A stretch of DNA of 5,888 nt from positions 1 through 5,888 of the forward strand of contig JAJXXG010000378.1 in NCBI GenBank assembly GCA_021781255.1, in the 5' to 3' direction. Position 1 is the first letter of the stretch. Each line of letters starts with the position of its first letter. The translations under genes and the position numbers were made by a program. Of this stretch, positions 1 to 5,087 are shown in pieces. This DNA is from Acidobacteriota bacterium (lineage in GTDB: Bacteria; Acidobacteriota; Terriglobia; Terriglobales; Acidobacteriaceae). Below the pieces are notes generated by a model. That model saw only the letters and a list, made by a program, of their open reading frames with translations, did not search any database and was not told where the DNA came from.

Positions 1-948
1 CAGGCGGGCTTTTGGAACGAGGACCCGCGCGAACTGGCGCAGAATGTCTACTACTTCGAGACGTCGGACGACGATGCCGAAACAGGGGTTGCCCGCCGCG
101 TCGTGCGCCTGGGCACGGTTCCCATCGGCAGCCTTGTGGTGCGGGGAGACACCAGCCCTCTTACCAACAACGCGATTGCGTCGCTGATTGCCATCACCTT
201 CGATCGCTACCGCGCTTTCGCCAATGAAAGCCGAATCGAAACAGAGCGCCTCACGGAGCAGTTGCGCTCCACGGTGCTCGACAGCCTGGCACACGCCTAT
301 AAGACGCCGCTGACAGCCATTCGCGCTGCCTCAACGGGTCTGGGCGAGATGGGCCATTTGTCGCCCGCGCAGGCCGAACTTGTTTCGCTCATTGACGAGC
401 AGGCAGGTCTGCTCAATGACCTGACAACGCGCCTGCTGACTACCGCCCGCCTCGATGCCGGCGAGGTCGCCATCCATGCTGCTTCTGTGGCCGTTGGCGC
501 GCTTATTGATGAAGTCGTCGCCAGCCTCAGGGACCGACTTGCAAGCATGAAAGTGGCCATTGACCTGTCCGACGAAAACCTCGTACTTCTCTGCGATCGT
601 CAGCTGATGAGCATGCTGCTCACCCAGTACATTGATAATGCCTGCAAGTACTCAATCTATGGCACCACGATTACCATTCGCGCCGAACAGGTGAAAGCCG
701 AAGTGATTTTTTCCGTGCACAGCTATGGCCCGGTCATTCCCATCGCTGACCGCGAGCGCATCTTTGACCGCTACTATCGTTCTTCCACCTCGTCCAATCG
801 GGCCGCAGGCACGGGCATCGGGCTCTCGGTTGCCAAGCGCGCGGCAGTGATTCACGGCGGCTATGTCTGGGTCACCAGCGACGAGCATGAGGGCACAACC
901 TTCTATGCGGCCATTCCCGCACCGGAGCAAAAGAGGAAATCCCGATGA
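1..948 (+). CDS. KdpD-like sensor histidine kinase, C-terminal part (5' end outside window)
   Basis: The reading frame is open from base 1, so this is a 3' fragment of 315 codons. By family knowledge such kinases autophosphorylate on a His and pass the phosphate to a response regulator. The first ~70 codons look like the end of a GAF-type sensory domain (VPIGSLVVRG). A HisKA dimerisation helix follows, with the H-box LAHAYKTPLTAI (His codon 292-294). The ATPase domain has an N-box (QYIDNACKYS, Asn codon 637-639), an F-box (RERIFDRYYRS) and a G2 box (GTGIGLSVAK). Two motifs are off-consensus: the residue after the phospho-His is Ala, not Glu/Asp, and the G1 box reads VHSYGPVIP without the usual Asp. 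The stop overlaps the regulator start as ATGA, so the pair is very probably translationally coupled. KdpD-like is inferred from motif style and the KdpE-like partner. No transmembrane or KdpD N-terminal domain is visible, so potassium sensing cannot be claimed. Confidence 0.9.
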   Translation, partial: QAGFWNEDPRELAQNVYYFETSDDDAETGVARRVVRLGTVPIGSLVVRGDTSPLTNNAIASLIAITFDRYRAFANESRIETERLTEQLRSTVLDSLAHAYKTPLTAIRAASTGLGEMGHLSPAQAELVSLIDEQAGLLNDLTTRLLTTARLDAGEVAIHAASVAVGALIDEVVASLRDRLASMKVAIDLSDENLVLLCDRQLMSMLLTQYIDNACKYSIYGTTITIRAEQVKAEVIFSVHSYGPVIPIADRERIFDRYYRSSTSSNRAAGTGIGLSVAKRAAVIHGGYVWVTSDEHEGTTFYAAIPAPEQKRKSR

Positions 949-1706
949 ACCAGCCCGCCATTCGTGTTCTTATCGTTGACGACGAAGCAGCCATTCGCAG
1001 AGCGCTGCGGCCCCCCCTCGCCGAACTTGGCTTTCAGGTCACGGAGGCTTCGCGCGGCGAAGAGGCATTACAACTCCTTCAAGCCGGCGCCTGCGATGTT
1101 GTTCTGCTCGACATCAACATGCCGGGTATTGGAGGCATTGAGACGCTGCGTCGCATCCGCGCTTTTGCGCCGCGATTGCCGGTCATGATGGTCACCGTGC
1201 GTGAAGGCGAGGAAGAAAAAGTCGAAGCGCTCGAACTGGGCGCCGATGATTACATCACCAAGCCGTTCAGCATTCGCGAGCTCATTGCGCGCATTCGCAC
1301 CGCGCACCGCCGTGTCCACGCTCCGGTGCGCGCCGAGGATGCGCCCATCGAGATTGGCGAGATTTGCCTTACGCCGGTGCGTCGCGTCGTGACCAAACGC
1401 GGCCAGCCCGTGCATCTGACGCGCAAGGAATATGAAATCCTTCACTGTCTCATGAGCCGCGCCGGGCGCGTGGTGACCTATGCCCGGCTGCTCACTGCCG
1501 TGTGGGGCGCAAACTGCCGCGAAGAAGTGGAATATCTGCGCACGTTTGTCCGGCAGTTGCGCAAGAAGATCGAGGACGATCCCTCGAATCCCGTTTACCT
1601 GCTCACAGATGTGTATGTGGGTTATCGCTTTGCCGATGCTCAGATGCTGCAGGACAAGGCAGATGAAGCCGCCTCAATCGCGGGCGCCGAGGAAGAGAAA
1701 TCCTGA
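945..1706 (+). CDS. OmpR/KdpE-family two-component response regulator
   Basis: This 253-residue DNA-binding response regulator is the likely partner of the kinase upstream. The receiver domain (about residues 5-120) has the acidic pair D12-D13, the phosphoacceptor D56 in VVLLDINMPG, the switch Thr T84 and the conserved Lys K106 in DDYITKPF. A winged-helix effector domain follows (about 135-229): LTRKEYEILHCL, then the recognition-helix region VEYLRTFVRQLRKKIE and the wing ending VGYRF. The ATG at 945 sits 8 bases after GAGG (933-936) and overlaps the kinase stop. The receiver and effector domains resemble KdpE, but no kdpFABC genes are in the window, so I give no symbol. About 24 residues extend past the usual end of the fold and are rich in Glu, Asp and Ala. 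Regulation by phosphorylation from the adjacent kinase is inferred from gene order. Confidence 0.95.
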   Translation: MNQPAIRVLIVDDEAAIRRALRPPLAELGFQVTEASRGEEALQLLQAGACDVVLLDINMPGIGGIETLRRIRAFAPRLPVMMVTVREGEEEKVEALELGADDYITKPFSIRELIARIRTAHRRVHAPVRAEDAPIEIGEICLTPVRRVVTKRGQPVHLTRKEYEILHCLMSRAGRVVTYARLLTAVWGANCREEVEYLRTFVRQLRKKIEDDPSNPVYLLTDVYVGYRFADAQMLQDKADEAASIAGAEEEKS

Positions 1707-1750
1707 TCGCTGCAGAATGCGCGGGCAGATTGCGGGAGCGATCCTCCAGC

Positions 1751-1769
1751 GCACTACTCGTTGTAGTGC
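1751..1769. terminator. perfect 7-bp hairpin over the apt stop codon, possible bidirectional terminator
   Basis: GCACTAC (1751-1757) and GTAGTGC (1763-1769) are perfect inverted repeats around a 5-base loop. The left arm contains the apt stop codon (1754-1756, minus strand). The hairpin lies between two convergent genes, 44 bp past the response-regulator stop, which is a natural place for termination from both sides. Neither strand shows a T-run after the stem, so it is not a canonical intrinsic terminator. It could instead protect the 3' end of the apt transcript or be chance. Confidence 0.35.
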
Positions 1770-2302
1770 AACAGGCTGAAGACGTCGTACTCCGGGAAAC
1801 GATCGCGGCCCTTGAGGAAGTCCAATTCAACGGCAAATGCGAGTCCGGCAATCTCGCCGCCGAGCTGCTTCACCAGTTGCACTGTGGCCTGCATGGTGCC
1901 GCCAGTGGCCAGCAGGTCGTCCACCAGCACCACGCGCTGGCCCGGCGCAATCGCATCCAGGTGAATCTCCAGCGTGTCTGTACCGTACTCCAGGTCATAG
2001 GTTACGCGCGCCACTTCAGCGGGCAGCTTGCGCGGCTTGCGCACCGGCACAAAGCCTGCATTCAGCCGGTAGGCCAGCGCCGGCCCGAAAATGAATCCAC
2101 GCGCCTCGATGCCCAGCACCAGGTCGATCTTGCGCTCGATATAGTATGCCGCCAGCGCATCGATGAGCTGCGCGAAGCCGGTCTTATCCTTCAGCAGCGT
2201 GGTGATGTCGTAGAAGAGAATTCCCGGCTTGGGGAAATCGGGCACCGTGCGCACCAGCGCCTTAAGGGCGTCCACGTTGATCTGCTTGTGCTTCTCGGGC
2301 AT
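1754..2302 (-). CDS. apt: adenine phosphoribosyltransferase
   Basis: Apt converts adenine and PRPP to AMP and pyrophosphate in cytoplasmic purine salvage. The N-terminus carries the family signature [18 protein letters not shown]. The middle has [17 protein letters not shown], and the PRPP-binding loop is [13 protein letters not shown], with the acidic pair and GG-T expected of type I phosphoribosyltransferases. I start at the ATG ending at 2302, giving 182 residues, close to the usual 170-180, with AGGAG 11 bases upstream. A TTG at 2332 would add ten residues with no family resemblance and only a weak ribosome site. It converges with the response regulator 47 bp away. The acylphosphatase gene lies 206 bp upstream on the same strand, but a candidate promoter in that gap suggests separate transcription. 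Identity is secure. Confidence 0.95.
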   Translation of the reverse strand: MPEKHKQINVDALKALVRTVPDFPKPGILFYDITTLLKDKTGFAQLIDALAAYYIERKIDLVLGIEARGFIFGPALAYRLNAGFVPVRKPRKLPAEVARVTYDLEYGTDTLEIHLDAIAPGQRVVLVDDLLATGGTMQATVQLVKQLGGEIAGLAFAVELDFLKGRDRFPEYDVFSLLHYNE

Positions 2303-2313
2303 GCGTCCGCTCG

Positions 2314-2318
2314 CTCCT
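2314..2318 (-). promoter_or_regulatory. ribosome binding site favouring the ATG start of apt
   Basis: On the minus strand AGGAG lies 11 bases before the ATG at 2302. The spacing is at the long end of normal. It lies downstream of the alternative TTG start at 2332, so it can only serve the shorter form. Confidence 0.5.
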
Positions 2319-2391
2319 GAATCCTGTTTCAAACTTTGCCTTGACTGGATGGAAGGAAAGGGAAGTGGCAGGCTGGTCAGCTTCCTTACAA

Positions 2392-2397
2392 ATTATA
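2392..2397 (-). promoter_or_regulatory. candidate apt promoter, perfect -10 hexamer
   Basis: The minus strand reads TATAAT here, about 90 bases upstream of the apt ATG, in an unusually AT-rich spot (AAATTATAGG on the plus strand). At spacings of 15-19 bases I find no good -35 match (the best has two of six), and there is no TGn extended -10. It would give a 5' leader of roughly 80 bases. Support is the perfect hexamer and its position in the only sizeable gap upstream of apt. Confidence 0.4.
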
Positions 2398-2404
2398 GGC
2401 TACA

Positions 2405-2443
2405 GGGGACGAGGAACAGCGAATAGGGAAAAGGGAATAGGGA
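2405..2443 (+). repeat. G-rich purine tract with direct repeat GAATAGGGA
   Basis: GAATAGGGA occurs at 2421-2429 and again at 2435-2443, 14 bases apart, inside a purine-rich tract. G-runs of three or four sit at 2405-2408, 2426-2428, 2433-2435 and 2440-2442, enough in principle for a four-tract G-quadruplex, though the first loop is long (17 bases). It lies just upstream of the candidate apt -10 box. On the apt coding strand it is a C/T-rich tract. Its role is unknown; it could be a short degenerate simple repeat. Confidence 0.45.
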
Positions 2444-2508
2444 GCAGCATTCTGAAATTGTGTTGGAATTCACGCATGCGAGGATGGCCAGTCCAGTGAC
2501 CGCTGCCC

Positions 2509-2790
2509 TTACCAAGCCCCATCAATGCGGAACGAACTGAGCTCGGCGGCTTCGCTCTCGTCAAGATAGTGCTCAATCACCTGATCCACGCGGCTGCCGC
2601 GTGGCCCGCTGCGCAGGCTGGCTCGCAACTCAGCCAGGTCGGCCAGATCGCCCGCAGCCACAACCTCCACATCGCCATCTTCGGTGTTGCGCACCCAGCC
2701 GCGCAGGTCCAGTTCACTGGCCTCGCGATGCACAAACCACCTGAAGCCAACGCCCTGTACACGTCCCTTGATCAGAAAATGGAGAACCAT
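2509..2790 (-). CDS. acyP: acylphosphatase
   Basis: Acylphosphatase hydrolyses carboxyl-phosphate bonds such as that of acetyl phosphate or 1,3-bisphosphoglycerate; the physiological substrate in bacteria is usually unclear. The 93-residue product has the classic small ferredoxin-like fold signature: KGRVQGVGFRWFV near the N-terminus and LRGWVRNTEDGDVEV after it. The two catalytic residues are present, Arg17 in VGFR and Asn35 in WVRN. I chose the ATG at 2790 because the protein then starts a few residues before the first strand, as in the family (about 90 residues). Upstream in-frame starts at 2832 (ATG) and 2847 (TTG) add residues unlike the family, and none of the three has a strong ribosome site. 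The gene lies 93 bp downstream of the two-CxxC membrane-protein gene on the same strand and may share its transcript. Confidence 0.93.
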   Translation of the reverse strand: MVLHFLIKGRVQGVGFRWFVHREASELDLRGWVRNTEDGDVEVVAAGDLADLAELRASLRSGPRGSRVDQVIEHYLDESEAAELSSFRIDGAW

Positions 2791-2883
2791 CGTTGCGCAC
2801 CATGGCCAGTCTTTCAGATGCGGAGCCTGCATGCAACCGGCGGGCAAGAACCTGGCTGAGTCTACCGGGACATCCTTCTAGGA

Positions 2884-3393
2884 CTAGGAGAAGATCTCAG
2901 ATTGATTCTCAAGTTCTTCGAAATATGAGGTATCGCTAACGGTGAATTCCACCCAGTCGTTCTGATAATCGGTGATCGCCACCTTCAAGTGATTGCGTCG
3001 CAGGAAACGATCCCTGAAGTTTCCAAAGAACCAACCGGCACTGAGAACCACAATGCAGACGAATATCTCTACGAACCAATAGGACACGAGCCACTCCGGA
3101 ACAGTATGAAAGAGCCTCCGCTGGGTCCAGATGATGAATACTATGCCGCACTTCGAAACGTAAAGGGTGCTTGCCAGCACCGCTCCCAGCATCAATACCA
3201 CAGATGCCCATTCCTGCATTCCCAAAATGATGAAGCATTTCGTACAGACTGGCGAACTAATAGCCGGGTTGGATCGCCACCAAGCACGGTACGGTAGCAC
3301 CAGTTGAAACCTCCGCATAGGGTTTGCGATTCCACACCTCACGCAGATTGATGGAAAGTTGATTCTGCTCCTCTCAAAACGTGCTTTATGCAT
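2884..3393 (-). CDS. hypothetical membrane protein with N-terminal two-CxxC (zinc-ribbon-like) motif
   Basis: I do not recognise a named family for this 169-residue protein. The N-terminus has C17-x2-C20-G and, 29 residues later, C50-x2-C53, a spacing that fits a small zinc ribbon. Two hydrophobic stretches follow, about residues 55-89 and 101-123, separated by a charged loop ([11 protein letters not shown]). They are probable membrane segments. A basic patch (RDRFLRRN) and a soluble tail ending in [13 protein letters not shown] come next. That tail recalls proteins in which a CxxC ribbon and two membrane spans precede a short domain ending in an 'xFxxxLE' helix, but this is from memory only. 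The ATG at 3393 has a strong GAGGAG just upstream (3397-3402), which supports real translation. GC is about 49% by my hand count, against about 64% in a sample of trpG. Two in-frame TAG stops, one codon apart, end the gene. Function is unknown. Confidence 0.75.
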   Translation of the reverse strand: MHKARFERSRINFPSICVRCGIANPMRRFQLVLPYRAWWRSNPAISSPVCTKCFIILGMQEWASVVLMLGAVLASTLYVSKCGIVFIIWTQRRLFHTVPEWLVSYWFVEIFVCIVVLSAGWFFGNFRDRFLRRNHLKVAITDYQNDWVEFTVSDTSYFEELENQSEIFS

Positions 3394-3499
3394 GAGCTCC
3401 TCGGAAACGCTTAGAGTTTATCAATTCTGGTCTGTCAGGGATGTAACCGGTCTGTACTCATTCATGGACCTTGCCCCCTACGCTACACTGGACTTCACC
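3394..3499. promoter_or_regulatory. divergent intergenic region between membrane-protein gene and trpG
   Basis: These 106 bases separate two divergent starts, so promoters for both directions should lie here or slightly beyond. Towards trpG the best pairing I find is TTCATG (3461-3466), 17 bases, TACACT (3484-3489), a weak match that would leave a very short leader. Towards the membrane-protein gene, TTACAT, 17 bases, TGATAA can be read on the minus strand, also weak. I see no tandem Trp codons, attenuator-like hairpins with a T-run, or T-box features, so tryptophan-responsive control is not supported. Confidence 0.3.
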
Positions 3500-4072
3500 A
3501 TGGTCTTCGTCCTCGATAACTACGATTCATTCACTTACAACCTTGTCCAGTATCTGGGCGAACTGGGCGCGGAGGTAGTGGTCCGCCGCAACGACGAGCT
3601 GACGGTGGAGGAGGTCGAGGCTCTCAAGCCCGAGCGCATCCTGCTTTCGCCCGGACCCTGCACGCCCGGTGAGGCAGGCATTCTTGTTCCACTTATCCGT
3701 CACATGGCGGGTAAGGCTCCCATCCTGGGGGTCTGCCTCGGCCATCAGGCCATCGGTGAAGCCTTCGGCGGCCAGGTCGTGCGCGCCCGTCACCTGATGC
3801 ATGGCAAGACCAGTCAGGTTGAGCATGACGGCAAGGGCGTCTTCAAGGGGCTACCGAGTCCGCTCACATGCACCCGCTATCATTCACTGATCGTTGCAGA
3901 GGATTCGCTGCCCGCCGACCTGATCGTCACCGCGCGCACCCGTGAGCAGGATGGCTCGGTTATCATGGGCCTGCGCCACCGCCGCCTGCCCATTGAGGGC
4001 GTACAGTTCCACCCGGAGAGCGTACTTACGGAGGGTGGCCACCAGATGATTCGCAATTTTCTGGAAATGTAG
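3500..4072 (+). CDS. trpG: anthranilate / aminodeoxychorismate synthase glutamine amidotransferase subunit (component II)
   Basis: This 190-residue class I glutamine amidotransferase releases ammonia from glutamine for a chorismate-using partner. It opens with [21 protein letters not shown], has the oxyanion-loop region [13 protein letters not shown], the nucleophile C79 in [15 protein letters not shown], and the catalytic His171 and Glu173 in [13 protein letters not shown] (101-105) and RYHSL (126-130) are typical of the TrpG/PabA group. I chose the ATG at 3500 because it gives the family length and start; the frame is open further upstream but that part overlaps the divergent gene and looks unrelated. 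No strong ribosome site is visible. The protein may serve both TrpE and PabB, as such subunits often do; the nearby trpE favours the tryptophan role. The FecR-like gene begins 4 bp after its stop, so co-transcription is likely. Confidence 0.95.
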   Translation: MVFVLDNYDSFTYNLVQYLGELGAEVVVRRNDELTVEEVEALKPERILLSPGPCTPGEAGILVPLIRHMAGKAPILGVCLGHQAIGEAFGGQVVRARHLMHGKTSQVEHDGKGVFKGLPSPLTCTRYHSLIVAEDSLPADLIVTARTREQDGSVIMGLRHRRLPIEGVQFHPESVLTEGGHQMIRNFLEM

Positions 4073-4076
4073 CCAG

Positions 4077-5084
4077 ATGCTCATCCCGCGAAGTGCAACC
4101 CGGCCTCGCATGGTCCTGCTCTTCAGGGCGGTCGGATTTTTAACTCTTGCGGCGGCGCTCGGCGCGCTCCATCTCGCGGCGCAAAGCTCAGCGCCGGCTG
4201 CCACGACGGAGGCAGCTCCGGTTGCTCCTGTCTCGTCCGGCCCCATCGCTATCGTGCCGCTTGATGATCGAAATCCCGGCGGCGGCGCCAAGGTCACAGG
4301 CGCGCTCGAAGTCACAAGCGGCAAAGCCATCATTGCCGCCAGCGGCGCCGTTACATCCGGTTCAGCAACCACGGATGTGCTTCTGCCTCATCGCGGCACC
4401 CTGCGCGTTTGCGCCTCCACCACCGTCAAGCTGGCCGCCGACTCCAGCGTGCCCGCCGGCGATACTCCGGGTCTGATGATGGCCCTGGATCATGGCGCGA
4501 TCGAGGCGAGCTTTGCCACAGGCCGCAGCGCCGATATTCTTTTAACTCCAGACTTTCGCATCCTCATCAGCGGTCCCGGGGCGGTCGAGGTGAAGGTGCG
4601 CCTTGCTCAGCATGGAGACACGTGCGTGGACAACCCTGGCGCCAATGCTCCCTATGTGATCGTGACCAGCGTTTTTGACGGCAGTGTCTATCGAGTGCAG
4701 CCGGGCCAGCGCGTCATGTTTCAGCACGGCAGCGTGCAAGAGGTGGTGGACCAGGAGAAGGAACCATGCGGCTGTCCGCCCGAGCCAAAACCCGGCAGCA
4801 ACGAGTTTCCGCTGGCTCAAAGCGCAGGGCTCGCTCCAATGCCCACCCCCAAGCCCTCCCCGGCGCATCCCGCTGGCGCATCGGGCCAGGTAGCTGAGCC
4901 GCTGGTGTACAGGAGCCCCGGCCAGATGCCCCAGCCCGCGGCTGCCGCGCCGCAAGCCATCGCCCCGGCTTCAGTTTCTGCCCCAGCCGCAACGCCGGCA
5001 AAAATCACTTCGCCGCACCCGAAGAAGCGCGGATTCTTTCGCAATGTTGGCCACTTCTTCCGCCACATCTTCGGGGCGGAGTAA
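4077..5084 (+). CDS. exported FecR-like protein with Pro/Ala-rich tail, function unknown
   Basis: This 335-residue protein has a signal peptide: Arg-containing n-region, hydrophobic core about residues 13-33 and a plausible cleavage after LAA at 35. Starting at Met12 (ATG 4110) would also leave a signal peptide. Residues about 70-225 are rich in short beta strands with turns such as VTSGKA, LRVCAST, GAIEASFATG and FDGSVYRVQPGQRV, reminiscent of FecR-like domains; I infer this from pattern, not alignment. After it comes a Cys-rich point, EPCGCPPEPKPG (C231, C233; other Cys at 112 and 183). A Pro/Ala-rich disordered stretch follows (about 253-312), then a basic, Phe-rich end KKRGFFRNVGHFFRHIFG that could form an amphipathic helix. 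It lies 4 bp after trpG and ends 3 bp before the convergent trpE stop. No enzyme motif is seen. A tryptophan-related role is not implied by position alone. Confidence 0.85.
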   Translation: MLIPRSATRPRMVLLFRAVGFLTLAAALGALHLAAQSSAPAATTEAAPVAPVSSGPIAIVPLDDRNPGGGAKVTGALEVTSGKAIIAASGAVTSGSATTDVLLPHRGTLRVCASTTVKLAADSSVPAGDTPGLMMALDHGAIEASFATGRSADILLTPDFRILISGPGAVEVKVRLAQHGDTCVDNPGANAPYVIVTSVFDGSVYRVQPGQRVMFQHGSVQEVVDQEKEPCGCPPEPKPGSNEFPLAQSAGLAPMPTPKPSPAHPAGASGQVAEPLVYRSPGQMPQPAAAAPQAIAPASVSAPAATPAKITSPHPKKRGFFRNVGHFFRHIFGAE

Positions 5085-5087
5085 GTC

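Noticed and set aside
1730..2320. A 196-codon open frame on the plus strand opposite apt
   Set aside because: It is antisense to the clearly recognised apt gene, shows no domain, and long antisense frames are expected in GC-rich DNA.
2303..2332. TTG start for apt giving 192 residues
   Set aside because: The extra residues do not match the family, and the AGGAG before ATG 2302 supports the shorter form; the longer form is not fully excluded.
2473..2480. CGCATGCG perfect palindrome downstream of acyP
   Set aside because: Only 8 bp, without extension, loop or T-run; easily a chance occurrence.
2791..2847. Longer acyP starts (ATG 2832 or TTG 2847)
   Set aside because: They add 14-19 residues without family resemblance and have no better ribosome site.
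2878..2889. Tandem CTAGGA repeat giving two in-frame TAG stops at the end of the membrane-protein gene
   Set aside because: A two-copy 6-bp repeat is readily explained by chance; back-up stops are common and it explains nothing else.
2875..2893. Weak inverted repeat CTTCT...AGAAG near the end of the membrane-protein gene
   Set aside because: Five-base arms with a 9-base loop and no T-run are too weak to call a terminator.
3359..3499. Upstream extension of trpG (47 extra codons)
   Set aside because: The extension overlaps the start of the divergent gene and has no resemblance to the family; the ATG at 3500 gives the standard 190-residue protein.
3394..3499. Tryptophan attenuator or T-box before trpG
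   Set aside because: No leader peptide with tandem Trp codons, no terminator/antiterminator hairpins with a T-run, and the leader is too short.
4542..4955. A 137-codon open frame on the minus strand inside the FecR-like gene
   Set aside because: Composition and lack of any motif fit a shadow of the plus-strand gene, which has a signal peptide and sensible domain order.
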